64,000 nt of DNA from an uncultured Lachnospiraceae bacterium (lineage in GTDB: Bacteria; Bacillota; Clostridia; Lachnospirales; Lachnospiraceae): assembly GCA_910585215.1 (NCBI GenBank), contig CAJUDQ010000007.1:43084-107083 (forward strand), read 5' to 3'. The position numbers and the translations under genes were made by a program. Below are positions 1 to 9,400 of this stretch, piece after piece. How positions within the stretch are numbered: the stretch's first letter is position 1; the number at the start of each line of letters is the position of its first letter. The notes under the pieces are model-generated. The model was not told the origin of the DNA, did no database searches, and saw only the letters and a list, made by a program, of their open reading frames with translations.

Positions 1-1009
1 TTTCATCTGACAGCTTTCCTGTACCAAAGGTGTCTACCATAACAGACGTCGGATATGCTACACCAATTGCATACGAAAGCTGAATTTCACATTTCTCTGC
101 AAGTTTGGCTGCCACAATATTTTTTGCCACATACCTTGCAGCATAAGCAGCAGAACGGTCTACCTTGGTACAATCCTTGCCGGAAAATGCTCCGCCGCCA
201 TGACGTGCATATCCACCATAGGTATCCACAATAATCTTACGTCCTGTCAATCCACTGTCACCATTTGGACCTCCGACTACAAAACGGCCGGTAGGATTGA
301 TAAAGAATTTTGTATCATTATCTACCAGTTCCTGTGGAAGAATTTCATCAAATACATATTTTTTGATATCTTTATGTATCTGTTCCTGTGTGACATCCGG
401 ATCATGCTGTGTAGATAATACTACTGCATCCAGATGTACTGGCTTTCCGTTTTCATCATACTCCACTGTCACCTGTGTTTTACCGTCTGGACGAAGGTAT
501 TTCAATGTCCCGTTTTTTCTTACCTCTGTCAGCTTTCTTGCAAGCTTGTGAGCCAGGGCAATTGGATAAGGCATATATTCTTCTGTTTCATTTGTTGCAT
601 ATCCAAACATCATTCCCTGGTCTCCTGCACCAATAGCATCAATCTCGGAATCTGACATTGTATTTTCCTTTGCCTCAAGCGCTTTATCAACACCCATTGC
701 AATGTCTGCAGACTGCTTGTCCAAAGATACCATAACTGCACAGGTATTTGCATCAAATCCATATGAAGAATCTGTATATCCAATATCTGCCACAGTCTTT
801 CTGACGATTGCCGGAATATCAATATTTGCTGTGGTACTGATTTCACCCATAACAAGCACAAAACCTGTATTGGTACATGTTTCGCATGCTACACGCCCGT
901 TTGAATCCTGTTCCATAATGGCATCTAATATCGCATCGGAAATTGCGTCACAAACCTTGTCTGGATGTCCCTCGGTAACTGATTCGGATGTAAATAATCT
1001 TTTTTCCAT
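1..1009 (-). CDS. metK: S-adenosylmethionine synthetase, 3' end cut by window
   Basis: MetK makes S-adenosylmethionine from methionine and ATP in the cytoplasm. The reading frame starts at the ATG at 1009-1007 and stays open to the window edge, giving about 336 residues of a family usually near 395, so roughly the last 60 are missing. The N-terminus carries the family signature TSESVTEGHPDK (ATP and Mg binding). Further on there is GAGDQGMMFGYA, and the P-loop-like GGHGAFSGKD motif reads here as GGGAFSGKDCTKVDRS. The gene stands alone behind a SAM-I riboswitch and terminator, so its product feeds back on its own transcription. Identification is very secure; only the C-terminus is unseen. Confidence 0.98.
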   Translation of the reverse strand, partial: MEKRLFTSESVTEGHPDKVCDAISDAILDAIMEQDSNGRVACETCTNTGFVLVMGEISTTANIDIPAIVRKTVADIGYTDSSYGFDANTCAVMVSLDKQSADIAMGVDKALEAKENTMSDSEIDAIGAGDQGMMFGYATNETEEYMPYPIALAHKLARKLTEVRKNGTLKYLRPDGKTQVTVEYDENGKPVHLDAVVLSTQHDPDVTQEQIHKDIKKYVFDEILPQELVDNDTKFFINPTGRFVVGGPNGDSGLTGRKIIVDTYGGYARHGGGAFSGKDCTKVDRSAAYAARYVAKNIVAAKLAEKCEIQLSYAIGVAYPTSVMVDTFGTGKLSDE

Positions 1010-1052
1010 CGTATTTTCTCCTTTTCTATTTTTTTATCAAACAACAGTTCCG

Positions 1053-1278
1053 GAACAAAATGCTTATATAGGTCTGCAATAACCTTCCCGCACTTTATTC
1101 AAAATATAGCCTCTTTTCAATGGCAGCTTCACAGAAACTATAAAACAAATTCCTGTGAAGAACAAAGTGCCTGCAGCACTATATATTTGTGAAAATCTTC
1201 TCTGCACTTTGTTCGATAATAGCTGCCCTTTCGGGCTATTTATAGAAAATTCGCAAAGCAATTTCCTATAAAATAAGA
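1053..1278. repeat. Two tandem copies of a dispersed intergenic repeat
   Basis: Copy 1 (about 1053-1159) and copy 2 (about 1160-1278) share the same layout. Each has an 11-bp inverted repeat, GAACAAAGTGC at 1160-1170 with GCACTTTGTTC at 1204-1214 in copy 2, and GAACAAAATGC with GCACTTTATTC (1090-1100) in copy 1. This is followed by ATAGC-rich sequence and an AATTTCCTATAAAA-like end. A third copy lies at 63568-63714 and a truncated one at 4108-4163. Here they sit in the metK leader, between the riboswitch terminator and the start codon. Their function is unknown. Confidence 0.75.
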
Positions 1279-1302
1279 AAAAGCCCACATTACTATGCGG
1301 AC
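1278..1302 (-). terminator. Terminator of the metK SAM riboswitch
   Basis: On the minus strand GTCCGCAT (1302-1295) pairs with ATGTGGGC (1290-1283) around an AGTA loop, and TTTTTC follows. It lies just downstream of the S-box aptamer, as expected for the expression platform of a transcriptional SAM-I riboswitch. Confidence 0.85.
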
Positions 1303-1328
1303 CTGATTTTCAAGGTAATCAAAATCCT

Positions 1329-1433
1329 CTTATTGTTCGAACTGCCTATGCAGTATGTCTCGCTCAGGTTGGCACCTTCCTTCTGGGGTTGCCGGGCTTC
1401 ACAGATCCTTGTATCTCCACCTCTCTGAATAAG
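1329..1433 (-). promoter_or_regulatory. SAM-I (S-box) riboswitch upstream of metK
   Basis: Read on the minus strand this shows the S-box core in order: P1 5' strand CTTATT (1433-1428 as AATAAG on plus), AGAGAGGTGGAG, the GAAGCCCGGCAACC block, AAGGTGCCAA, the GAGCGAGA turn, then the P1 3' strand AATAAG (1334-1329). These are the conserved SAM-I aptamer elements in correct order and spacing. A terminator hairpin follows about 27 nt later and metK lies about 320 nt downstream. SAM binding should cause early termination. Family assignment comes from motif recognition, without a covariance search. Confidence 0.96.
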
Positions 1434-1574
1434 AAAGAAATATGTTTATGAACTTTATCTTAATATTATAGTACTTCGAATCTTTTGTTCTGTCAATAGG
1501 ATTTTATGCAATTTTTTTCATTATATTTTCCAATGTGCCAGTTTTCTTTGCCAGACACAGAAGGCAATTCTTCC

Positions 1575-1603
1575 TTGACACCCCTGCTTCAATCAGGTAT
1601 TAT
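1575..1603 (+). promoter_or_regulatory. Predicted sigma-A promoter of the MscS gene
   Basis: TTGACA (1575-1580), a 17-bp spacer and TATTAT (1598-1603). It lies inside the upstream extension of the open frame, which supports translation from the downstream ATG at 1683. Confidence 0.8.
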
Positions 1604-1682
1604 ATTATTATATTTCAAGTATAAAAGCAGTGCGGCTCTGGCTATTTCAGCAACAGATTTAAAAAGGACCAAGGTAAAATTT

Positions 1683-2477
1683 ATGAATAGTCTTCTAAAA
1701 ATAGGCGTATTTATTTTAATTGAATTAATTATAAACCGAATCGTAAATCTGATTTTCAGAATTATGTCAAAAAAACATAATTCTGTTCATCTGCGCTTTG
1801 CCAAAAGCATCATCAATGTATTAGTTGTAATTGTTATGTTTTACATACTGGTTCAGCAATTTGATGTAACAAAAGACATTGGAAAAGAGCTGCTCGAAAG
1901 TGGTACGCTGATTGTAGCCATTGCCACCTTTGCCGCCCAACAGGCGCTTTCAAATGTAATAAGCGGATTTTCATTATCCATGTCAAATCCCTATAATGTA
2001 GATGAAAAAATTAAAGTAGTTCAAAATGGGCATATTATTGCAGAAGGGATTGTCAAGGATATCACAATACGCCATACCATTATTCGTCAATACAATGGTG
2101 AAACCTGCATAGTTCCAAATTCCGTTATGGATTCCGCAGTCATTACAAATACAAATTATACTGAAAATATTGGAAATTTTATGGAAATAGAAATTTCCTA
2201 TCATTCCGATATTGAACTGGCAATAAAAATTCTTCGGGAAACGTGTGCGCAACATGAACTGACATTAAATACAGAAGAAAACAAAATTTTTATAAAAGGC
2301 TATACCTTTAATGGTGTCATTCTAAAAACCACCATATGGACTGAAAACCTTGACGACAGCTTTCAGGCATGCAGCGACATCCGCGGCAAACTTGTAAAAG
2401 AATTTAAAAAGAATGGTATAGAAATTCCCCACCAGACTGTAACTATCTATAATAAAACAGAAGAACCAAAAAACTGA
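1683..2477 (+). CDS. Small-conductance mechanosensitive channel, MscS family
   Basis: This encodes a 264-residue membrane channel of the MscS type, which opens under membrane tension to release solutes during osmotic downshock. Hydrophobic helices occur at about residues 5-22 and 40-60. They are followed by the Gly/Ala-rich pore helix region (SGTLIVAIATFAAQQALSNVISGF) typical of MscS TM3, then the soluble beta domain containing the VKDITIRHTIIRQYNGETCIVPNS signature. The frame is open from 1506, but a TTGACA-N17-TATTAT promoter lies inside that extension, so I start at the ATG at 1683, which has a weak AAGG upstream. It is a stand-alone gene, convergent with murA. Confidence 0.9.
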   Translation: MNSLLKIGVFILIELIINRIVNLIFRIMSKKHNSVHLRFAKSIINVLVVIVMFYILVQQFDVTKDIGKELLESGTLIVAIATFAAQQALSNVISGFSLSMSNPYNVDEKIKVVQNGHIIAEGIVKDITIRHTIIRQYNGETCIVPNSVMDSAVITNTNYTENIGNFMEIEISYHSDIELAIKILRETCAQHELTLNTEENKIFIKGYTFNGVILKTTIWTENLDDSFQACSDIRGKLVKEFKKNGIEIPHQTVTIYNKTEEPKN

Positions 2478-2514
2478 TTATCTATTTTCCAAAATGAAAC
2501 ACATGGAAACGTGC

Positions 2515-2543
2515 GATGTCATCAAACTTTGTTTGATGACATC
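2515..2543. repeat. TCATCAAAC hairpin repeat
   Basis: GATGTCATCAAAC (2515-2527) and GTTTGATGACATC (2531-2543) form a perfect 13-bp stem around TTT. CACATGGAAACGTGC lies just before it (about 2500-2514). The same pairing of a TCATCAAAC stem and a GCAC...GTGC hairpin recurs at 5115-5195 and 20889-20946, with a degenerate version near 21056. Confidence 0.7.
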
Positions 2544-2567
2544 TTTATCTGATGAAAAATATCAACA

Positions 2568-2596
2568 AAAAGACAGGTTGAAACTGCCTGCCTTTT
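2568..2596. terminator. Bidirectional terminator between mscS and murA
   Basis: AAAAG(A)CAGG at 2568-2577 pairs with CCTG(C)CTTTT at 2587-2596, giving A and T runs on both sides between two convergent genes. Confidence 0.65.
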
Positions 2597-2686
2597 CATG
2601 CGGGATTTCCGCAGACATTCTATAATACTTTTTTAAATCGCAATGATATCATCAAAATTTTATCAAACTTCGCTTTTATAATCCTG

Positions 2687-3979
2687 CTATACTGCCTTCA
2701 GCTTAAACCTCTGTTCATCTCTGTCATTATCCACTATCTCAATCACAGCTCCAAGGCTTTGAAGCTTCTCATCAAATTTTTCATAACCTCTCTGTATATA
2801 ATGAATATCGTCTATGGTTGTATATCCATCTGCACAGAGACCCGCAAGCACAAGCGCCGCACCTGCACGCAAATCAAGGGCATTCACACTGGCTCCGGTA
2901 AATCCCTTTACACCTTCTACAACAGCAATATTGCCCTCCACTCTGATTTTTGCTCCCATCTTGGTCAGCTCATCTACATATTTAAAACGATTGTCAAAAA
3001 TATTCTCTGTCACAGTACTAGTTCCCTGCGCCAGTGCAAATATCACTGTAATCTGCGGCTGCATATCTGTAGGAAATCCTGGATATACCAGCGTTTGTAC
3101 CTGAGAACATTTTTGTACCGGATTGCCTATTACCCGTACTGCATCGTCATACTCCTCCACACTGCATCCCACTTCGTAAAGCTTGGCTGTCAATGCTTCT
3201 AAATGCTTTGGAATTACGTTTTTTACCAGTACATTTCCTCTGGTGGCCGCCGCTGCAAACATAAATGTTCCGGCTTCTATCTGGTCAGGAATCACAGAAT
3301 ATTCCGTTCCATGAAGTTTTGCCACACCTTTGATTCTGATAACATCTGTACCAGCTCCTTTAATATTTGCTCCCATACTGTTCAACATATTTGCCACATC
3401 TACAACATGAGGCTCCTTTGCAGCATTTTCAATAATCGTATTTCCCTGAGCAAGGCTGGCTGCCAGCATAACATTAATCGTAGCACCTACGGTTACCCTG
3501 TCAAAAAAGATATGTGCACCACAGAGCTTTTCTGCTTCTGCCACAATCATGCCATATTCAATTTTTACATCTGCACCCAGCATGGAAAATCCCTTGATAT
3601 GCTGGTCTATCGGTCTGCTTCCGATGTTACAGCCACCTGGAAGTGTCACCTCTGCCTTTTCAAACTTGCCAAGCAAAGCTCCTACCAGATAATAAGAACC
3701 TCTGGTTTTTTTTATATAATCATTATCTGCATGGACAGAAGCGACTGTCCTGCCATTAATTTTTACACAATGTCTGTTTACTCGTTCAACTGTTGCTCCA
3801 ATTCCTTCTATTGTATCTATCAACACATTAATATCTGTTACATCTGGAAGATTGTCTATTGTGACTGTTTCATCTGCCATAATCGCAGCTGCTACTATAC
3901 CAAGAGCCGCATTTTTGGCTCCTCCGATTTCTACTTCTCCTGCCAGCGCTGTTCCGCCTTTTATAATGTATTTCTTCAT
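2687..3979 (-). CDS. murA: UDP-N-acetylglucosamine 1-carboxyvinyltransferase
   Basis: MurA transfers enolpyruvate from PEP to UDP-GlcNAc, the first committed step of peptidoglycan synthesis. The 430-residue length fits the family. Lys22-Asn23 (GGAKNAAL) and the catalytic cysteine loop PGGCNIGSRPIDQH with Cys117 (the fosfomycin target in the family) are intact. The start is well placed behind GAGGTGTATA-ATG. Firmicutes often have two MurA paralogues, and I cannot tell which one this is. It follows the short secreted-protein gene on the same strand, about 310 nt downstream and past a terminator, so it is probably transcribed separately. Confidence 0.97.
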   Translation of the reverse strand: MKKYIIKGGTALAGEVEIGGAKNAALGIVAAAIMADETVTIDNLPDVTDINVLIDTIEGIGATVERVNRHCVKINGRTVASVHADNDYIKKTRGSYYLVGALLGKFEKAEVTLPGGCNIGSRPIDQHIKGFSMLGADVKIEYGMIVAEAEKLCGAHIFFDRVTVGATINVMLAASLAQGNTIIENAAKEPHVVDVANMLNSMGANIKGAGTDVIRIKGVAKLHGTEYSVIPDQIEAGTFMFAAAATRGNVLVKNVIPKHLEALTAKLYEVGCSVEEYDDAVRVIGNPVQKCSQVQTLVYPGFPTDMQPQITVIFALAQGTSTVTENIFDNRFKYVDELTKMGAKIRVEGNIAVVEGVKGFTGASVNALDLRAGAALVLAGLCADGYTTIDDIHYIQRGYEKFDEKLQSLGAVIEIVDNDRDEQRFKLKAV

Positions 3980-4107
3980 TATACACCTCTATAATCTATA
4001 TTTACGCATACAAATAATCTCTCTGTCTGCTATTTATATGCACCTGTTTGCAATAATATTCCAAAAAAATTACTTAAATCATGCAATCAAAGGCTGACTG
4101 CCCAGAA

Positions 4108-4163
4108 GAACAAAGCACTTGCAGCATATGATAAGCTTGCGAACACCTTCCTTGCACTTTATA
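4108..4163. repeat. Truncated copy of the GAACAAAG repeat
   Basis: GAACAAAGCAC at 4108-4118 and TTGCACTTTAT near 4152-4161 match the left hairpin of the repeats at 1053-1278. The right half is missing. Confidence 0.6.
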
Positions 4164-4181
4164 TTTTTCAATAAAATAAAA

Positions 4182-4220
4182 AATCAATATACATGGCATT
4201 TACGCACATGTATATTGATT
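4182..4220 (-). terminator. Terminator downstream of the 4292-4834 gene
   Basis: There is a perfect 14-bp stem, AATCAATATACATG (4182-4195) with its complement at 4207-4220. On the minus strand it is followed by TTTTTATTTTATT. Confidence 0.85.
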
Positions 4221-4291
4221 ATAGCACAAAAAATGCATTTGTAAAGTTTTGTTTTTCATTTTTGTTTTGTTTGTGCTCCGTCTTCGTAAAA

Positions 4292-4834
4292 TCAATAGTC
4301 AGAATGTGTTTCCTGCAATACGGAAACTGCCCAGAGAGCAGATTTTACGATATCAACCGCCTCATCAACAGACACAGTCTGTATTTCTGTGGATTGTATT
4401 TTAAGAACTTCTATCTTATCCTCAAAAGAAACGGTTTCTGCTGTTTCCTGCAATATTTCATCTTCTGCAGTCATAACCATTGGCCTGTTTTCCGGTTCAA
4501 TGCTTGCCCGCGCCAGAACCTCTGACTCCACTCCGTTTGCTTGTGCTGCAACAATGCCATTTTCATCTTCACTATTCATATTTTTCACTGTATCAACAAC
4601 CCGTGATACCTCTTCAAAAGATGCCAATGCCACTGAAGTTTCACCTACATTGAGTACATAAACAAAATCCTGATTTTCTGCTGAAATCATATCTGATTGA
4701 CTCATTCTGCTTTCAGAAGAATTCTGTATGAGATACCCTGGAGCTTTTACTATCAGACAGCTTCCTAGAACTAACGCTGAACCGGCAAGTATAAGCTTTA
4801 ACTTTCTCATATATTTTTCACGCCTTTCATTCAT
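4292..4834 (-). CDS. Short exported protein, possible truncated LysM/M23-type cell-wall hydrolase
   Basis: This is a 180-residue protein with an N-terminal hydrophobic segment (about residues 9-33, RKLKLILAGSALVLGSC...). It contains a possible lipobox LGSC, but hydrophobic sequence continues beyond the Cys, so a membrane anchor is equally likely. The middle and end (FVYVLNVGETSVALAS..., VSFEDKIEVLKIQSTEI...SVDEAVDIVKS) resemble the pre-LysM region of large clostridial M23/LysM/G5 wall proteins, but no LysM, G5 or peptidase domain follows. The ORF simply ends, and a strong terminator lies 70 nt on. I infer a shortened relative of such proteins, possibly a decayed gene. The start may be ATG 4834 (SD AGGGG) or the ATG eight codons in (SD AAAGG). 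Confidence 0.6.
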   Translation of the reverse strand: MNERREKYMRKLKLILAGSALVLGSCLIVKAPGYLIQNSSESRMSQSDMISAENQDFVYVLNVGETSVALASFEEVSRVVDTVKNMNSEDENGIVAAQANGVESEVLARASIEPENRPMVMTAEDEILQETAETVSFEDKIEVLKIQSTEIQTVSVDEAVDIVKSALWAVSVLQETHSDY

Positions 4835-5251
4835 TTGCTATCCCCTTGTGCAGATTTATTTATAAAGCCCCTTATATATGACAAATCCTGTACTGATTCT
4901 TGATTAGACAATCAACTAATTATATATCAACACAATCATTTTTGGCTGATTACATAACAAGCGTTGGTTGCTTGATTCTGACTACTGAATCTATTTTAAC
5001 AAATTTTTCATTATTTGTAAAGTTTTATATGAAATTTTTCTGTATTTTTGTGCATTTTGCTTTTCTTGACTTTTGCCGGTTCTTCCTATATACTATTATA
5101 CTATGGTATCTATCTAAGCACGTATCCGTGTGCTTCCTTATTGATATCTGTCATCAAACATAGTTTAGTGACAGAAGCACGCATCTATGTGCTTCATAAA
5201 CAGTATAAGATTTGACCGTGGGCGCTTTGTTTTATGAATGGAGGATTATAT
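4835..5251. other. Divergent intergenic region with hairpin repeats
   Basis: This 417-bp gap lies between the short exported protein (minus) and pgsA (plus). It is AT-rich and I see no gene in it. Its right half holds three consecutive hairpins of the TCATCAAAC family, listed separately. A promoter for pgsA must lie here, but I cannot single out convincing hexamers. Confidence 0.6.
5115..5195 (+). repeat. Three-hairpin repeat of the TCATCAAAC family before pgsA
   Basis: AAGCACG-tatc-CGTGTGCTT (about 5115-5134) is followed by CTGTCATCAAAC-AT-AGTTTAGTGACAG (about 5148-5174) and then GAAGCACGCATCTATGTGCTTC (two 11-mers, about 5174-5195). The last two blocks recur in the same order after xfp at 20889-20946. 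It may be part of the pgsA leader or a small mobile repeat. Confidence 0.65.
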
Positions 5252-5818
5252 ATGAGAGGAAGAGCCAGAAAAGAAGATTTATTTAAAATACCAAATATCC
5301 TTTGCTACATCAGAATTTTAATGGTTCCTTTCTTTGTATACCTTTATCTTTCTGAATATTACTGGCAGTCTGCCGCTGTTTTGATTGTGGCGTCTCTGAC
5401 AGATATTGCCGACGGATATATTGCCAGACATTTTCATATGATTACTGACTGGGGCAAATTTATCGACCCTGTGGCCGACAAGCTTATGCAGTTTTCCATG
5501 CTGTTTGTAGTAGCTTTCCGCCGGCCGCTGGTATTAATTCTTATTGTGGAATATTTATTAAAAGAAGTAATTCTGCTAGTGATTGGACTGATGATTTATC
5601 ACAAGGGATTTAATTTAAACGGTGCAAACTGGGCCGGAAAACTCTGTACCGTTGTATTTGATACTGTTATGTTCCTTCTTATGTTTCTTCCAAATATTTC
5701 AAAATCGGCAGTTCTTTTTCTGATAAGTCTTGTATCGGTATTTTTAATTATTGCATTCTGCTCTTATCTGACAGCTTATATACGTCTGTACAAAGAACAG
5801 ATTAAAAACCAAGAATAA
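5252..5818 (+). CDS. pgsA: CDP-diacylglycerol-glycerol-3-phosphate 3-phosphatidyltransferase
   Basis: PgsA condenses CDP-diacylglycerol with glycerol 3-phosphate, the committed step to phosphatidylglycerol in the membrane. The protein has 188 residues and the complete CDP-alcohol phosphotransferase motif DG-x2-AR-x8-G-x3-D-x3-D (DIADGYIARHFH...GKFIDPVADK). Four or more hydrophobic segments follow. I use the ATG at 5252 because GGAGG lies 7 nt before it; the in-frame ATG at 5234 has no ribosome binding site. It is the first gene of a pgsA-pth-mfd run with short gaps. A paralogous phosphatidyltransferase specificity cannot be excluded, but length and order favour PgsA. Confidence 0.92.
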   Translation: MRGRARKEDLFKIPNILCYIRILMVPFFVYLYLSEYYWQSAAVLIVASLTDIADGYIARHFHMITDWGKFIDPVADKLMQFSMLFVVAFRRPLVLILIVEYLLKEVILLVIGLMIYHKGFNLNGANWAGKLCTVVFDTVMFLLMFLPNISKSAVLFLISLVSVFLIIAFCSYLTAYIRLYKEQIKNQE

Positions 5819-5833
5819 ATATGGAGGTGTGAT

Positions 5834-6394
5834 ATGTATATTATTGTAGGTCTTGGAAATCCTACTCCTCAATATGAAAAAACCAGACATAACGCAGGCT
5901 TTGATGCTTTAGACGTAATTGCCAGAAAAAATGATATTCAGATAAATACAGTCAAATTTCAAGCTCTTTTTGGCTCAGGTATCATTCAAGGTCAGAAGGT
6001 TCTGCTGGTCAAACCACTTACCTATATGAATTTGAGTGGAGAAGCCATACAGCAATTTGTCAGATTTTATAAAATCAATCCGGAAGAAGAACTTCTTGTC
6101 ATTTATGATGATATCAGTCTTGACCCTGGCAAACTGCGTCTGCGCAAAAAGGGCAGTGCCGGCGGACATAACGGTATAAAAAGTATTATTGCCTGTCTGG
6201 GTACTGAAACATTTAAACGCATTAAAATAGGTGTTGGACAAAAACCAGCAAATTGGGATTTAATTGATTTTGTCCTTGGCCATTTTTCAAAAGAAGACCG
6301 TATTCTTGTTGAAGATGCCTTTGAGCGTACAGAAGCGGCAACAAAACTGGTAATATCAGACCAGTTTGACAAAGCCATGAACCAGTATAATTAA
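5834..6394 (+). CDS. pth: Peptidyl-tRNA hydrolase
   Basis: Pth frees tRNA from prematurely released peptidyl-tRNA. The 186 residues match the family length. The N-terminal GLGNPTPQYEKTRHNAGF holds the catalytic His20 and Asn11. VKPLTYMNLSGEA, YDDISLDPGKLRLRKKGSAGGHNGIKS (with the catalytic Asp) and IKIGVGQKP follow in order. The start has GGAGG 7-8 nt upstream. It lies 15 nt after pgsA and 23 nt before mfd; the pth-mfd pairing is common in Firmicutes and suggests one transcript. Confidence 0.98.
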   Translation: MYIIVGLGNPTPQYEKTRHNAGFDALDVIARKNDIQINTVKFQALFGSGIIQGQKVLLVKPLTYMNLSGEAIQQFVRFYKINPEEELLVIYDDISLDPGKLRLRKKGSAGGHNGIKSIIACLGTETFKRIKIGVGQKPANWDLIDFVLGHFSKEDRILVEDAFERTEAATKLVISDQFDKAMNQYN

Positions 6395-6417
6395 ATTTAT
6401 CTAAAATGGGAGGTACT

Positions 6418-9400
6418 ATGAATCCTTACTTTACTGACCCTCTTTCAGGTTTGAATGATTTTCATTTATTACAGCAGCAGCTTGCTGAAAATTCGGGCAA
6501 AAGTGCCTTTCAGATAACGGGAGCTGCTGATTCTGGTGAAACCCATCTTGCAGCTTCTCTTGGAAGTAATATAAAATACAAAATTGTTATTACTTTTCAT
6601 GATATCCGTGCAAGAGAAATATATGACGATATGAAATCCTTTGATGCAAATACATTTTATTATCCAGCAAAGGATTTTATTTTCTTTTCTGCCGATGCCT
6701 ATGGAAACCTGATTATCAGCCAGCGTCTGGAAGCTATTTCACAGCTTGTAAATGGAGAGCCATTTACTCTTATTACTACAATTGACGGACTTATGGATAA
6801 ACTGGTTCCGATAGAATATATAAAAAAAAGTATTTTAAAAATAGAATATGACGAGCAGATTGATATAAATGAACTCAAAAACTCTCTCGTCTATTCTGGT
6901 TTTGAGCGAACGGAACAGGTAGAGGCTCCCGGACAGTTTGCTGTCCGTGGCGGAATTATTGATATTTTTCCACTTACAAGCGACCAGCCATACAGAATTG
7001 AGCTGTGGGATGATATGATTGATTCTATTCGTTCCTTTGACCCTCTCAGCCAGAGAACAATCGAAAATGTAAATGAGATAACTGTTTATCCAGCTTCAGA
7101 GTATATTTTATCTTCTCAGCAGATAGAGAATGGAATCAAAAAAATAAAACAGGAACTTGACATACGTGTAAAAGTATTGAAAGCTGCCTTTAAAACCGAG
7201 GAAGCGCACAGGCTTTCTTCTTCTGTAAATGAATTTATACAACGTCTGTCTATTTCCAGAACAGGCGTATTTCTTGACAGCTTTATGCCTTATTTTTATC
7301 AGGAAACCTCCTCTCTTTTAGACTATTTTCCTGCTGACGACACTGTGTTATTTATTGATGAACCTTCCAGAATTTTGGAACGCGCTGATACTGTGGAACA
7401 GGAATTTCGCGAAAGTATGGCAAATCGTATGGAAGGCGGATATGTTATGGCAGGACAGACAGAAGTATTCTTGTCTACTGCTCTGATACTCTCCAAGCTT
7501 TGTTCCTTTCGGACAGTTCTTTTTACTACTTTAGACCAGAAAATCAAAAACTTTGCAGTCAAAGAAAAATACTCTGTTTCCATAAGAAATATCAATCCCT
7601 ACAACAATAACTTTGAACTTCTTGTAAAAGATTTAAGCTACTATAAAAAAGAAGGCTGGAGAACACTGATTATGTGCGGCTCCCGTTCCAAAGCAGCACG
7701 CCTTGCAGATACACTTCTTCAAGATTTTCATCTGAATGCCTTTACTACGGAAAATCCCGACTGTCTTATTCAACCAGGACAAATTCTTCTTACCTCTGGC
7801 AATATTCACAGAGGGTTTGAATATCCCATGATTAAATTTTCCGTTATTTCGGAATCTGATGTATTTGGAAATAAAAAAAAGAAAAAAAGAAATCGAAAAA
7901 AATACAGCGGTGAAAAAATCAGCGGCTTTTCAGAATTAAAAATCGGCGATTATGTTATTCATGAAAATCATGGTCTTGGAATTTACAAAGGACTCGAAAA
8001 AATTGTTGTGGATAAAACCACGCGCGATTATATAAAGATTGAATACGGAGACGGCGGAAACCTTTATGTTCCTGCAACTCAGCTTGACTTGATTCAAAAA
8101 CATTCCGGAAACAGTCTGGAAACGGATGCACCAAAATTAAAACTTAACAAACTGGGAACTGCTGACTGGACAAAAACAAAATCAAGAGTAAAAAAAGCTG
8201 TTCGGGATATTGCCGCAGACCTTGTAAGGCTATATGCCGAACGTCAGTCAAAATCCGGCTTTCAGTTCAGTCCTGATACCATATGGCAAACAGAATTTGA
8301 AGAATCATTTCCTTACACGGAAACAGATGACCAGCTTGCTGCTATTGAAGATACAAAAAAAGATATGGAATCCAAAAAGATTATGGACCGGCTGATTTGT
8401 GGAGATGTAGGCTATGGCAAAACAGAAATTGCCATCCGTGCCGCATTTAAAGCGATTCAAGATGGAAAACAGGCTGTATTTCTGGTGCCTACCACGATTC
8501 TTGCACAGCAGCATTATCACACCTTTACTCAGAGAATGAAGGATTTTCCAATTACTGTGGAACTAATGAGCCGTTTTCGTACTCCTGCGCAGCAGAAAAA
8601 AACGATTGAGGGCCTGAAAGGCGGATATGTCGATATTGTAATTGGTACACACCGGCTTTTATCAAAGGACATTTCCTTTAAGGACCTTGGACTTCTTATT
8701 ATTGACGAAGAACAGCGTTTTGGGGTTTCGCACAAAGAAAAAATCAAGCAAATGAAATCAAATATCGACGTGCTGTCCCTGTCAGCTACTCCAATTCCCC
8801 GCACTCTTCATATGAGTCTGATTGGAATTCGAGATATGAGTGTACTTGAAGAACCTCCAATTGACCGGCTTCCGATTCAGACGTATGTTATGGAATATAA
8901 TGAAGAAATGATTCGTGAAGCAATTCACCGTGAGCTTTCCAGAGGCGGACAGGTATACTATGTGTTTAATCGAATCAATAATATCGAAGAAATCACAGGA
9001 AAAATTCAACAGCTTGTACCAGAAGCAAATGTAGGATATGCGCATGGACAGATGAGTGAACGCAAACTGGAACAGATTATGTATGAGTTTATCAACGGTG
9101 AACTTGATGTGCTGGTATCCACTACAATTATAGAAACAGGACTCGATATTTCCAATGTAAATACTATGATTATTCACGATGCAGACAAATTTGGTCTTTC
9201 TCAGCTCTATCAGCTTCGAGGACGCGTGGGGCGTTCAAACAGAACCTCTTATGCTTTTCTTATGTATAAAAGAGATAAAATGTTAAAAGAAATCGCTGAA
9301 AAACGCCTTGCTGCCATTAAGGAATTTACAGACCTCGGTTCGGGGTTTAAAATTGCCATGCGCGACCTTGAAATCCGTGGCGCGGGAAATATTCTCGGTG

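Noticed and set aside
3203..3994. 263-codon open frame on plus
   Set aside because: It lies entirely antisense to murA, is rich in Cys, His, Tyr and Ile as expected of a shadow frame, and has no ribosome binding site.
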